Counted from the first letter of the stretch, positions 20,940-31,052 are shown. The stretch: DNA of 31,506 nt from Chara braunii (GCA_003427395.1 BFEA01000336.1:1055463-1086968), one strand, 5' to 3'. Translations and numbers: made by a program. Notes: generated from the sequence alone by a model not told the origin.

Positions 20940-23058
20940 TGACAGCAAGTAAACTTTAACTAACCAATGAATCTAGTCAATTTTGATGGCAGGATACAAT
21001 GAAGCTCAATGGGCACATAATAATAGGCGGACAACCATTAGTCGAAGTCAGGAAGCAATCAAAGTTTCCTCCCCCATAGCATCCTCTTTGTAGATCCAAG
21101 TAAGAGTACCATGACAAAATCAGCGTTTGCAGAGATCATCTCCTTCTTTATTTTTGTTGTTATGTTGCAGAACTCGTCGGAGCAGGTGGTTGAACAACAG
21201 AAGTACCTCTGATGACCAAATATTTCATGCGTTGTCAGGAGCGTAGTCCATCCAAATATCGCTGTATTTGATAGGCAGCAACCCTTGATAGACTGCGATC
21301 TTGACTGACCGATAGCCCGAAACTGGTCCAACACAAGTCTAATGCCCGTTTCGTATTATGGCCCCGTGAATGCGGCACACATCCGTGAGTAGATCCATAA
21401 ACAATATCATCCACCCTTGCATGTCTAGTGCGGGTAAGTGTGCGCACTGTTACAGTCGCCACACATATTTCACGATACCACACTGATAACCATGGAGAAG
21501 CGTTCATGCAAAGGAATAAGGACCACTTGTGGATCACTTGTTGTCAGCCTCATGGCATGAATTGGTGATGGTACATGGGCAGTAAAATCCAAAATTGATT
21601 CGAGTGACACTTGACACAATTAGATGCTTTCCGCCATGAAGTGCCTAATGAACTACGTTGACATCATGAACATCAGAAGGCAAAAATGCGCCACTGCACG
21701 TGACTATGTGTTTCTCCCCGTATTGACTCGTTCTCTCCTTTGTTGAATGACGAGCTTCTATCTGCTACAGCAAAACATACCATTTTTCGAGATCTAAATG
21801 AGATATATATGCGCAACCGACGTGAGACTTCACAGGCAACACAGAGGACTACGTAAGGAGGCTTCAATTCTCAACCATGAGACTAATTAATCAACCGAGG
21901 AGTGACATCAACATAATTGAACGTCTGCTTTGTCTCTTTTCAGGTTAGCAGGCTGCCGAACATTTTCTCACGAGACTCTCCCCACTCCCCGGACTCGCAC
22001 GTTGATTTGGAATGGAAAGAACGGTGGAGCAAAGTCGGCGTGGATTAGTCAGGTAACTTACAACGACCTGATGCATTTGGCTATCAATGCCTATCACCCA
22101 TCTATCATCAGATTAGCAGGCTCTGACTAAGCACACAGTTACAACAATAAACATACCCATCTAATGCTCAGTCAAGGCCCACAAATGACGTTCGGAGTGA
22201 ATAAATATTAAATAATAAATTAATTAATTTCAATGTTAACTTAAGGACTGGAACATCGATGTAAATCAGTAACTTGTTTTCTGTTCGACTGCAATTCGAA
22301 AGGAACAGACGAAATGCATTGCGTAAATTTGCTTTCACCCACTCTCTCGGTGTTCTTTTGGTTCGACTAGGTAACTTGCACAACTTCAGCGCAAATTTGT
22401 GCTCAATGGCTGGCAAAAGAAATTCAGGGGTAGTTAGTAAATGGGTAATTGATTCCGTCCTCAAAACAGGAAATCAAAGGGAGATCGAGAAATCAAATAG
22501 TGGCGGGCAATTAACTTGTCCCTGTCTCTTCCACAAAGACACAAATACCTAAGTACCCAGTTGTTGCTTGATCAGTAAATAAAGGGTGTCCAATCACTTA
22601 CGGTCGAATTTTTTCTCCGCTTTTCAATCTGATCATGGAAATATTATTGACCCCTCATTGACTATTGTGCTTTATTGTCTGCTGCTATACAAGCCTTTGA
22701 CTAGTTTTCTACTGCAGGCTAAAAGTATGCCTCGCCCCACAATCGGCCGACATTGTCAAACCACCCGCTGCACGCCACTATCTACTCAGACTGGTAGTTC
22801 CTCCTGACCACAGCGTCCTAAAATGTCCAAGAAGTTTATACCCGAGGTCCATGTTGCTGCCAAGTGGCAGTCCGCCCAGTGAAACATGCGACACGTGAGC
22901 TTGTGTCCTTGGCTGCATGACAAGTCGTTCTCTCTATCTGCCACGCCGCATCGTGCATGTCGGAACTGAACTGAAAAGCCAAACCCTAGTCCCTCTTGTA
23001 ACGGCCAGGTGGCCATTTCCCTGGGCCGACAGCTGACTATTGTGCCCCTTGACACGTG
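20940..23058 (+). repeat. Left arm of an 8-kb long inverted repeat
   Basis: Matches the reverse complement of 26982-28973 almost end to end. The outer end begins TGACAGCAAGT, the complement of ACTTGCTGTCA at the far side. The inner end is the GACACGTG block at 23051-23058. Sampled stretches agree at roughly 88-90 percent by eye. A segment of about 120 bp (around 21802-21918) has no counterpart in the right arm and explains most of the length difference. Short open frames occur, such as 21235-21537 on the minus strand, whose partner is on the plus strand at 28394-28591, but none is recognisable as a protein. Confidence 0.9.
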
Positions 23059-23996
23059 GCGCTTGAGCACGCACATCCCCGTCATGGAAACGGAAAACGT
23101 ATTACTTGAGTGGACCAGGCGTTGATTCGAGTTTCGGCAGTCCCACTGGTGGAGCTGGTTTCCTAACCCAGCTGCAAAAATACAGCCCCGGCACGGTCCC
23201 TTTGGTTTGGATCCTGACTTCACCAATGTGAATACTAACGTCACTTAGACCATCCTCTTTTATTATTACTATTCTATTTTTTAATTTATTATCAAGGCTA
23301 GTCGAGCCCTTTGCACAAAAATAAAATAAAAATCAGCGGTACAACCTAACAGGATTGACCACGGAATGGTCAAGGCTAATTAGTTTGTAACATATTAAAA
23401 CAAAAATGAACAAAATAAAAATAAAATAATATAAATTACGATTAGCGTGTATTGACAATTTGGAACAACTCCCCAGCCATATAACATGGTTAACAACGGG
23501 TGTGCAGTAAAATCTCCTTCGTCCCGCAGCGCAGCCTCTTACCATGGTGCACATCGAACTGGACTGCGGTTCTCTCGGATTGCACTAATGGGGTACCTTT
23601 TACCCTGCAGGCTAGAACATCAAAACTGACGTCGCAAATTCGGCATACCGCGGAGGGCCAGAATGTCAGCCCTCCGACATGATACCAAACCCCCGCCCAG
23701 CGTCCCCGCTGGACCAAAACAAAGTAGACAAGTAATATTACGCAGCGAGAATCAGTGTTGCAGTCACTCATTTTTATAGCAATGCTTGCGAGTTTGCATT
23801 TGCACTTTCTCTTCTGCAGCGCATTCTTCTCTTTTTCCATTGTGTAGCAGTTTTGCGTAATCTGCACAATCACTCCCCTCTTTCTTCCTTAGTAGTGTGG
23901 TCTACTTCTTTTGACGACATTCTTTTCGTCTCTATCTTCATCGTTGTGCACCTTTTTCTTTTCACGTTCTTCTCAATTGTAACTTCATCTTGTACC

Positions 23997-24305
23997 ATGC
24001 CCGAGGCACGTCGCGGGCATGGAAGAGGAAGAGTTGGTAGGGGTGGAAAGGCGTGGGAAGAGTCACCAGCTCGTGCACGACATAAGTCTTGCTCAGAGGA
24101 GGAGGAGAAAGGAGTGCGAGGATATGGTTCTTATGCAAAACCATACCCGTGTCACTCTCTCGCTGGTTGGCATGAAAAAACTCCGGCGCCAACGAAGATG
24201 GAGTATTTCCAAAAGAAGTTTGAGGCACACTATGGCGCCCCAAGTCTCTCCTCTCCTCCGTACTCCCCAGAGCCCCCACTACCCCTCCGCCGAGTAAGGC
24301 CCTAG
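23997..24305 (+). CDS. Small basic ORF of unknown function
   Basis: This ORF is 102 codons from the ATG at 23997. The same frame is open from 23853, where it would add a very hydrophobic, T-rich leader that looks more like a pyrimidine-rich 5' region than protein, so the internal ATG is preferred. The N-terminus is Gly-, Arg- and His-rich (PEARRGHGRGRVGRGGK), then acidic (CSEEEEKG), with a Pro-rich end. The basic Gly/Arg start resembles RNA- or DNA-binding tails and the start of some retrotransposon gag-like proteins, but no domain is recognised. The segment before it, rich in TTCTTT and CTTTTT, could act as promoter or splice-acceptor sequence. It lies inside the loop of the long inverted repeat, with no partner gene adjacent on the same strand. 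Confidence 0.3.
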   Translation: MPEARRGHGRGRVGRGGKAWEESPARARHKSCSEEEEKGVRGYGSYAKPYPCHSLAGWHEKTPAPTKMEYFQKKFEAHYGAPSLSSPPYSPEPPLPLRRVRP

Positions 24306-24747
24306 TGCCAATTTCTCCACCTTCTATCCCATGTACAGTTTCTCCTCCCTCTCATCTTAGTAACTGTAGTCTTTCTTGCATCTTTTTTCTTCTTTCTTTA
24401 CTTCAGATTGAGTTCATTGTCATTCTCTATATTTTGTATAAGTGTGACTTCCTTTCGAATTTCTGATTTTTTTATTTCTATACTTTTGTTTATGTCTCAC
24501 TTTATAGCATCCGTGGGTTGAGAGTCTTAATACCTTAAAGCCGGGGATGCAGGTTCCTTGAGAACCAGGCCACTTGCTGGCCACCAAGTAAATTTAGAAA
24601 GAATTTTTCATCTGCTACTGGCTTGACTTGCCACTGAATTCTCAGCGAAACAGTTACCTCGTTCCTTGTCTTGACAGTGTTGTTAGGGATACTGTCCAAA
24701 TGATATCAACATTGAGGACACTCATTTATCTGTCATGATGAGGATAG

Positions 24748-24935
24748 GGTATACCAAACCGTTTTTTTTGTTCTCTTGTCCGAGTGAGACGTCTTCTCAG
24801 CTTCTCAGGCATCTGAAGGGGATACCAAACCTCGTTTCTTTTCTTGGGTCTGAATGAGGTGCATCCTCAACTTCTCAGATAAATAAAGGGGGATACCAAA
24901 CCTCGTATTCTTTCTCTGGTCTGAAAACTTGAGAT
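24748..24935. repeat. Three tandem copies of a 71-bp unit
   Basis: GGGATACCAAACC begins units at about 24748, 24819 and 24890. Each continues with a T-rich stretch, GTCTGA(A/G)TGAG and CTTCTCAG. The third copy is incomplete. Confidence 0.75.
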
Positions 24936-25524
24936 AAATTTGTTCGATACTGCAAAATAGCAAGTCCTACAAACCATCAAACTTGATCCCAACATGGAAG
25001 TCCCCTGACAAGCAATCATCATGCAATAACTAAATAAAAATAAATAAAATAAAAAACCAAAAATAAAATAATAAATAAAATAAAAAACCAAAAATAAAAT
25101 AATAAATAAAATAACATAAACAGTTCCTCTCACCCAAGAGTTATTGATTGTCTTGATTTTGGCCCACCACTGGCTAGGAATGACAGACATCCCGTCAGTT
25201 TGTCATACCCTATTCGGTCCGCCTCAGGCCAGGACCAATCAGACCATTTGTCTTGACAGCCGCTTTTACCTGCCTCTAGGTTAGGACCACCATACCCACT
25301 ACTCGAGTATGATGAACCTTTGACACTCTCTCCAAGACACCCAGACTATAGCGGGTCTGGTCACTCTATGACAGTAGACCTCTCGTCAGTCAAACTGTCT
25401 CGTATCCGGATTTGACCACTTCGGTCGGGGACCGGCTCACCCACCAGTTTTCGGCCTAGGGTGCTGACTGCCCCGCCCAAATTTTTGAACGTGAGACCCG
25501 ATCTAACCACTGCTTCAGACTCTG

Positions 25525-25705
25525 GCTAACCTCACTGGATTGCATCCTCTGACTGCAGTAGGGTTCCGGCTGACCCCTTTTGACCTCACGGGTCAGACTC
25601 CCTGAGTCTTAGCCTCAGTCAACTACGGAATTCGACACTCACGTTAGAGACCTGCTAACCTCATCAAATTGCAACCTACTATGGTAAGGCTCTGGCTAGC
25701 CCCGG
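25525..25705. repeat. Two diverged copies of a unit of about 128 bp
   Basis: GCTAACCTCACTGGATTGCA near 25525 and GCTAACCTCATCAAATTGCA near 25653, each followed by a GG-T(C/T)(C/T)GGCT(G/A)(A/G)CCCC block, show an old tandem duplication. Confidence 0.5.
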
Positions 25706-25890
25706 CAACCAATGCATCATCGGGTTAGAGAAGAGAAAATCCCAAGTACAGATAATCAGACAAGCATTTCAAACTCCATAATCAGGCAGTCCATATCCCA
25801 AGTAAGAGGACAAACATTTCTCAAGAGACGTCCCTTTGGTCTTTAGAGGTACTGAACAACAATAAGCAGCAGCCGACAATGTATTCCCTT

Positions 25891-26037
25891 GAGACCTCTT
25901 GTCAGCCTTAGGGAATACAAAGTGCTGACCCCAGAGAGGTCCTTTCCCTCATCTGAGAGTACTTCCAAGAGATCTCCCGTCAGCCTTGAGGAAGCATAGA
26001 GATACTGGTTCCAGAGAGGTCCCTTCCCTCATCTGGA
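25891..26037. repeat. Two tandem copies of a 78-bp unit
   Basis: GAGACCTCTTGTCAGCCTTA near 25891 and GAGATCTCCCGTCAGCCTTG near 25969 start two units that both end in CCAGAGAGGTCC(C/T)TTCCCTC. Confidence 0.7.
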
Positions 26038-26584
26038 GCTGAAGACATGTAACTTTGCTTAAAAGCACGAACTCCCCCAGTTGACAACTCTCTGGTCAAG
26101 CTTTCTCGGACAGGCAGCTTAGCCGGCAAGAAGTCCCTCTACTAACTATTCTTTGATCATATAGAGCTGAACTTTCTTGAGTCTGTCAGACTCTCTTAGT
26201 TATAAGGGATCAATACTGATTACTCTTTGATGTGTCACAACCACGAGTTCTTTGAACTTGATACTTCATTAATATTCTGAAGGATTGCCTCTCATCACCC
26301 GTTTTACTCTAAAGTTGTCCCCTGCTAAGAGGTAAGATACTTATGGATCGACTGTGACTCTGCATCAATAACTTTGATCTCCTTATTTCTGGGGGAAAGT
26401 TAATTCGGATGCACAGACGAACGTAAATCATCTGGAAGATTTTTCTCGAGTTTCTCGTGTCAAATGCTGAAAATTATCACACTAAACTGATCATGCAAGA
26501 ATAATCAATGTCTGCCAAACTTTGGTCCTTTTCAGTGTCTTGCTGTCTCACAGTACATTCTCTTAATCTTCTAGAACTGTTTTC

Positions 26585-26923
26585 TTACCGAATGACTGTC
26601 CTTTCTTTCCTTTTTTTCCTGGTAATTGTGGGAACTAGGTCGGGGTCTTTAAAGACAAACTTACGGAGTCTTGACCCTTACACCATGTTATGAACTCTTG
26701 AGCCATCCAACTCTGAAATCTCAACTTTGCCCTCTGCTTCTCGTGTAATCCTGTAAGGACCGAGCCATCTAGGCTCCAACCGTTTAGTCCATTGAGTTTC
26801 GAAAGAGTTATCAAACAGGACAATGTCACCGATTTTTAATTTCTCTCTTCTTATGTGCCTCTTCTTGTTCCACCTTTTTTTGTCTAACAGTCTGTTGGTT
26901 GTTATACTCGGCAACGGCGCCAT
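26585..26923 (-). pseudogene. Ty3/Gypsy-type integrase C-terminal (GPY/F) fragment
   Basis: The minus-strand frame contains KLKIGDIVLFDNSFETQW, then RWLGPYRI and ISELDGSRVHN, the classic GPY/F module at the end of Ty3/Gypsy integrases. It binds DNA and helps set integration. TAA at 26678-26680 interrupts the frame. Beyond it the same frame reads GSRLRKFVFKDPDLVPTI and ends at TAA 26585-26587, so the normal tail is present. Before the module, a different frame (about 26913-26830) shows a Gln-, Lys- and Glu-rich coil (NNQQTVRQKKVEQEEAHKK) that fits the usual helix upstream of GPY/F, so a frameshift probably lies near 26830. The integrase core and reverse transcriptase are missing; the fragment stops at the inner edge of the right arm. 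A dead remnant. Confidence 0.75.
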
Positions 26924-26981
26924 TTTTGTCGCATTTTTTTTAGTCAGGCCTCTTTGGGCGACCAGAAAGCCAACAGGCTGT

Positions 26982-28973
26982 CACGTGTCGACGGGCACAG
27001 CAACCAGTTGTCAGCCCAGGAAAATGGTCACTTAGCCGTTACAAGAGGGACTAGGGTTTAACTTTTCAGTTTAATTCCAACACGCACGATGCGGCGTGGC
27101 AGATAGAGAAAACAACTTGTCGTGCAACCAAGGACACACACTCACGTGCCGCATGTTTCGCTGGGCGGACTGCCACCTGGCAGCAACATGGACCCAGGGT
27201 ATAAACTTCTTGGACATTTTAGGACGCGGTGGTCAGGAGGAACTACCAGTCTAAGTAGATAGTGGCGTGCAACGGGTGGTTTGACATAGTCGGCCAATTG
27301 TGGGGCGAGGCGTACTTTTAGCCTGAAGTAAAAAACTAGTCAAAGGTTTGTATAGCAGCAAACAATAAAGCACAATGGTCAATCAGGGGTCGAAAATCTT
27401 TCCACAATCTGATTGGAAAGCGGAGAAAAAAATTTGACAGTATGTAATTGAACACCCTTTATCTACTAATCAAGCAACAACCAGGTACTTAGGTATTTCT
27501 GTCTTTATGGAAGAGACAGGGACATGTTAATTGCCCGCCATTATTTGATTTCTTAATCTCCCTCTGATTTCTCGTTTTGAGGACGGAATCAATTACCGAA
27601 TTACTAACTACCCTTGAATTTCTCTTGCCAGCTGTTGAGCACAATTTGCACTGAAGATTTACAAGTTACCTAGTCGAAGCAAGAAAGCACTTAAAGAGTG
27701 GGTGAAAGCAAATTTATGCAATGCATTTCGTCTATTCCTTTCGAATTGCAGTCGAACTGTAAACAGGTTACGGATTCACATCGATGTTCCACCGCTGACG
27801 TCGGCATTGAAATTAATTAATTTATTATTTAATATTTATTCATTCTGAACGTTGTCAGTGGGCCTTGGCCGAACATTAGATGTGTATGTTTATTGTTGTG
27901 ACTGTGTGCTTAGTTAGAGCCTGCTAATCTAATGATAGATGGGTGACAGGCATTAATAGACAAATGCATCAGGTCGTTGTGAGTTACTAGACTCATCCAC
28001 GCAGGCTTTGCTCCACCGTTCTTTCCATTCCAAATCAACGCGCGAGTCCGGGGAATAGAGAGAGTCTCGTGAAAAAATGTTCAGCAGCCTGCTAACCCGA
28101 AAAAAAACAGAGCAGACGTTCAAATAGATCTGATTTAGATCTCGAGAAATGATATGTTTTGTTGCAACGGATAGAAGTTCGTCATTCAACAGAGGAGAGA
28201 ACGAGTCAATACGGGGAGAAAGACCTAGTCACGTGCAGTGGCACATTTTTGCCTTCTGCCATTCATGATGTCAAGGTAGTTAATTAGGCACTTCATGACG
28301 GAAAACACCTAATTGTACCAAGTGTCACTCGAATCAATTTTGGATTACTACCCATGTACCACGTACCAATTCATGCCACGAGGCTGACAACAAGTGATCC
28401 ACAAGTGGTCCTTATTCCTTTGCATGGATGCTTCTCCATGGTTATTAGTATGGTATCGTGAAATGTGTGTGACGACTGTAACAGTGCGCGCGCTTCCCCG
28501 CACTAGACAGCAAGGGTGGATGATATTATTTATGGATCTACTCACGAATATGTGGTGCATTCACGGGGGCATAATAGGAAACGAGCATTAGACCTGTCTT
28601 CAACCAGTTTCGGGTTATCGGTCAATCAAGATCGCAGTCTTTAAAGGGTTGTTGCGTATCAAATACAACGGGAGACTGCGCTACTGGCAGCGCATGAAAT
28701 ATTCGGTCATCGGAGGTACTTCTATTGTTCAACCACCTGCTTCATGCAACATAACAACAAAAATAAAGAAGGAGATGATGACTGCAAACACTAATCTTGT
28801 CATGGTGCTCTTACTTGTATACACAAAAAGGACGCTATGGGGGAGGAAAGTTTGATTGCTTTCTGACTTCGAGAATGATTGTCCGCCCATTATTATTTGG
28901 CCATTCAGCTTCATTGTATGTTGCCGTCAAAATTGACTAGATTCATTGGTCAGTTCAAGTTAACTTGCTGTCA
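26982..28973 (-). repeat. Right arm of the 8-kb long inverted repeat
   Basis: The reverse-complement partner of 20940-23058. It starts at CACGTGTC (26982-26989) and ends at ACTTGCTGTCA (28973). Flanks on the two outer sides show no matching target-site duplication that I can see: the left flank ends CACGATA and the right flank starts CAGGGAA. One minus-strand frame (27953-28189) has a coding-like stretch, PDSRVDLEWKERWSKACVDE. The left-arm partner keeps most of these codons but has an in-frame stop. The protein is not recognised. Confidence 0.9.
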
Positions 28974-29682
28974 CAGGGAAAGCGAGGGAGGAAGAGAAAT
29001 TTGCATCCCTTAACGTTCGGCCTCTTATTTATTTGACAATCTGTCTTTTATTTTATCATATTGCTTCGGATGGTTTGTGGGATAATTTCCTGCTGAGTTT
29101 CAAACGACTCCTTGAAGGATCTGAAAGCTCGATTGGCAGAACCAGTTCGTGCATACTCTACAGAGAGAAAGCCATAGCATTGAAGTGCCAGAGACGACCT
29201 ACCCTACAGGACAAGAGAGAGAAAAGCCTAAGGAGTGAGGGAAAGAGAGAGGACTAATGGAGAGAGTAAACGACGGGAGAAAGATGATTGTCGTGAATCA
29301 ACCCAAGTCCGCTAGGATCCTGGCCACCCACAAACCGTTAGCGAGTGTGAGCGAACCAGAAGGCATGTAGAGTGTTCTACGGCTGCCGAAGGAGCGTGGC
29401 TCTTCAGTTTTCGTGCGGATTTCAACGTTGATTGTCCATGAGAGATTGTATTTTCAACCTTGAATCTCCAATTAAAGATCGGACGCCATGTTGTTGAAGG
29501 GGAGTGCGAGCCAAACATCTTGACCGTTGAGATTTGCTTTTCCTCATGATTTGGACATCGTGGAAATCCATCATGTTGGCCTGACTTTCGTTCTGTTCGA
29601 GAAAGAATAGGTGGTGTAGGATTGATCTCAGTGGCTTCTAACTCCAACTAACGAATCAGTCAACTGAAGCGCTCATCACATC
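28974..29682. other. Interval between the two inverted repeats
   Basis: Open frames occur at 29033-29257 (plus, 74 codons) and 29312-29647 (minus, 111 codons, starting MELEATEINPTPPILSRTER). The latter is the longest here and has balanced composition, but no domain is recognised and no splice signals can be tied to it. Treat both as hypothetical. Confidence 0.35.
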
Positions 29683-30045
29683 TCAAGCATTATGGCTGAC
29701 TTCACCAGGTAGAAACGCGCTACAAATTTCTAACTTTTTTTCGAGTTTTGACAACCTAGGTGGACAGGCGTCCGTCCATAGATTAGCGACAGTCACTATT
29801 ACTTGGAGAAATTCGAGTGCTTTGTTCGAATATTTGGACACGCTCTGAGCTCCTTCACTAGCAAGTACTGCGTTGCCGTCTTCAAGATCACGAGCTATTT
29901 CGGTAATGACAAAGGGGTGTTGAAGTTTTAGTTGGGCATAGCCACCAAGCTTTACCTTTTTTCCCGTACTGAAGCCTCTGAAGACACACATGAATTGCAT
30001 GTGGGTGATATTGTAGTCCCTCACTATTCCTGTCTCACATTGCAA
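29683..30045 (-). CDS. ORF of unknown function, half of it duplicated in inverted orientation
   Basis: This ORF is 120 codons from the ATG at 30045. The same frame is open a little further upstream (RDWVRAL precedes the Met), so the true start may differ or this may be an exon. Residues 1-52 (THMQFMCVFRGFSTGKKVKL and neighbours) are encoded within the inverted repeat and occur again at 30156-30313 on the plus strand. Residues from about 53 on (DLEDGNAVLASEGAQSVS) come from a segment that recurs, diverged, in the loop (30071-30121). The remainder (residues 75-120) is unique in this window. I do not recognise the family. The balanced composition suggests a captured fragment of a real gene. Confidence 0.35.
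   Translation of the reverse strand: MQCETGIVRDYNITHMQFMCVFRGFSTGKKVKLGGYAQLKLQHPFVITEIARDLEDGNAVLASEGAQSVSKYSNKALEFLQVIVTVANLWTDACPPRLSKLEKKLEICSAFLPGEVSHNA
29836..29887. repeat. Direct repeat module A, outer copy
   Basis: GGACACGCTCTGAGCTCCTT and the following bases match the loop sequence at 30071-30121 in the same orientation, at roughly 43 of 51 positions by eye. Confidence 0.7.
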
Positions 30046-30313
30046 TGCACGAACCCAATCTCTCTATCTAGGACACGCTCTAAGCTCGTTCAGTAGCAAC
30101 AACTGCATTCCCGTCTTGAAAAGTTGGCAATAGATAGAGAGATTGGGTTCGTGCATTGCAATGTGAGACAGGAATAGTGACGGACTACAACATCACCCAC
30201 ATGCAGTTCATGTGTGTCTTCAGAGGCTTCAGTACGGGAAAAAAGGTAAAGCTTGGTGGCTATGCCCAACTAAAACTTCGACACCCCTTTGTCATTACCG
30301 AAATAGCTCGTGA
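29888..30313. repeat. Near-perfect 183-bp inverted duplication with 60-bp loop
   Basis: Arms lie at 29888-30070 and 30131-30313, with the loop at 30071-30130. The arms are the same length and differ at four positions of 183 by my count. In a plus-strand transcript two of the four would be G-U pairs. The loop holds a diverged copy of the segment just outside the left arm (29836-29887). A transcript through this region would fold into one long hairpin. Confidence 0.95.
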
Positions 30314-30383
30314 AGCCAGGGCACGTTGTTGCTTGCACATCAAGCACACACGCATATGCAGCCATGAGAGATGCACTGGATGA
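30156..30383 (+). pseudogene. Inverted partial copy of the minus-strand ORF
   Basis: The first 52 residues are the same as those of the ORF at 29683-30045 apart from two substitutions (V for R at residue 9-10 and R for Q near residue 43). Beyond 30313 the frame runs into unrelated sequence (CCLHIKHTRICSHERC) and ends at 30383. It is a product of the inverted duplication, not an independent gene. Confidence 0.7.
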
Positions 30384-31010
30384 TCCCAGACCTGGTTGGG
30401 CGTACGGTTCACTGCAGTTTCAACTATTTGCAATAAGGTACATACTATGAAACACCCGCGGATGCATTTGTGGGGCCGATCTCGAATGGCGGCCCCGCAT
30501 ATGCAGCCTCGTCTGCGACCGACCTGGTCCGCACCGCGAACCCGATTTTGGAGGATTTTTCCTGCATTTAATAATAGGAGGAAAAAAATAAAAAAATCGG
30601 GGTGTAGGGAATTCCAATTCCTAGAACCCCATTTTTTTGTTTTGGAAAAATATCCTTATTTATGATTTAAAAAAAATAAAACTGAAACGGTGCTCAAAGG
30701 AAAAAAAAAAAAAAAAAAAATCATTTTATGTTGAAAGTGGTTTGTGTTCGTGAGTTTGTGGTGTTTTTGGTTCGATTTGATCATGTGTTGTGTGTGAAAA
30801 AAAAAACAAGGAAAAAAAAAACAAAAAAAAAAACCCTTCTAATGGCATACTTGGCGTTGTAGGGGTTTGGTGCCCCCATGGGGGTGGTGGGGGACCATCT
30901 CCAGCAGGCAGTTGTTTCAAATAAAGTTGGCTTTGCATCTGAAACAGCAACACAAACTTTGTTGGTGTTGCTGTTGCCATCAACATTGTGTGTGTGAGAG
31001 AGAGAGAGAG
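30384..31010. other. A-rich and G-rich interval without a gene
   Basis: Contains A runs at about 30702-30720 and 30799-30835, a small self-complementary block near 30555-30595 and a GA run at 30997-31012. Frames of 65-113 codons are composition artefacts. Confidence 0.5.
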
Positions 31011-31016
31011 AGCTGC

Positions 31017-31052
31017 CACGTGGAGATCAGGCACGTGGCCATCTGCCACGTG
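31017..31052. promoter_or_regulatory. Three G-box (CACGTG) motifs at exact 15-bp spacing
   Basis: CACGTG occurs at 31017-31022, 31032-31037 and 31047-31052. Two are in the context GCCACGTGG and one in GGCACGTGGCC. CACGTG is the core bound by plant bZIP and bHLH factors. A GA run lies immediately upstream and a CG-rich segment downstream, as in a promoter, but no gene start is proven. Confidence 0.5.

Larger units (their letters stand above)
23059..26981. other. 3.9-kb loop between the inverted repeat arms
   Basis: The left part (23059-23850) is AT-rich in places, with no supported gene. A small ORF lies at 23997-24305. From about 24300 to 26580 there is no gene, only short degenerate tandem repeats (near 24748, 25525 and 25891) and AAATAA-type runs (25030-25110). 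A Gypsy integrase tail sits at the right edge on the minus strand. No LTR pair, primer-binding site or polypurine tract could be placed with confidence. Confidence 0.6.

Noticed and set aside
22786-23244. 152-codon minus-strand ORF at the inner end of the left arm
   Set aside because: The partner region of the right arm does not keep the frame well and the ORF crosses the arm boundary, so it is unlikely to be a gene.
23490-23873. 127-codon minus-strand ORF in the loop
   Set aside because: No domain, no conserved start context, and Lys/Cys-rich segments look compositional. It could not be supported over chance.
20931-28982. Target-site duplication flanking the long inverted repeat
   Set aside because: Nine bases left (CACACGATA) and right (CAGGGAAAG) do not match; shorter matches are chance-level.
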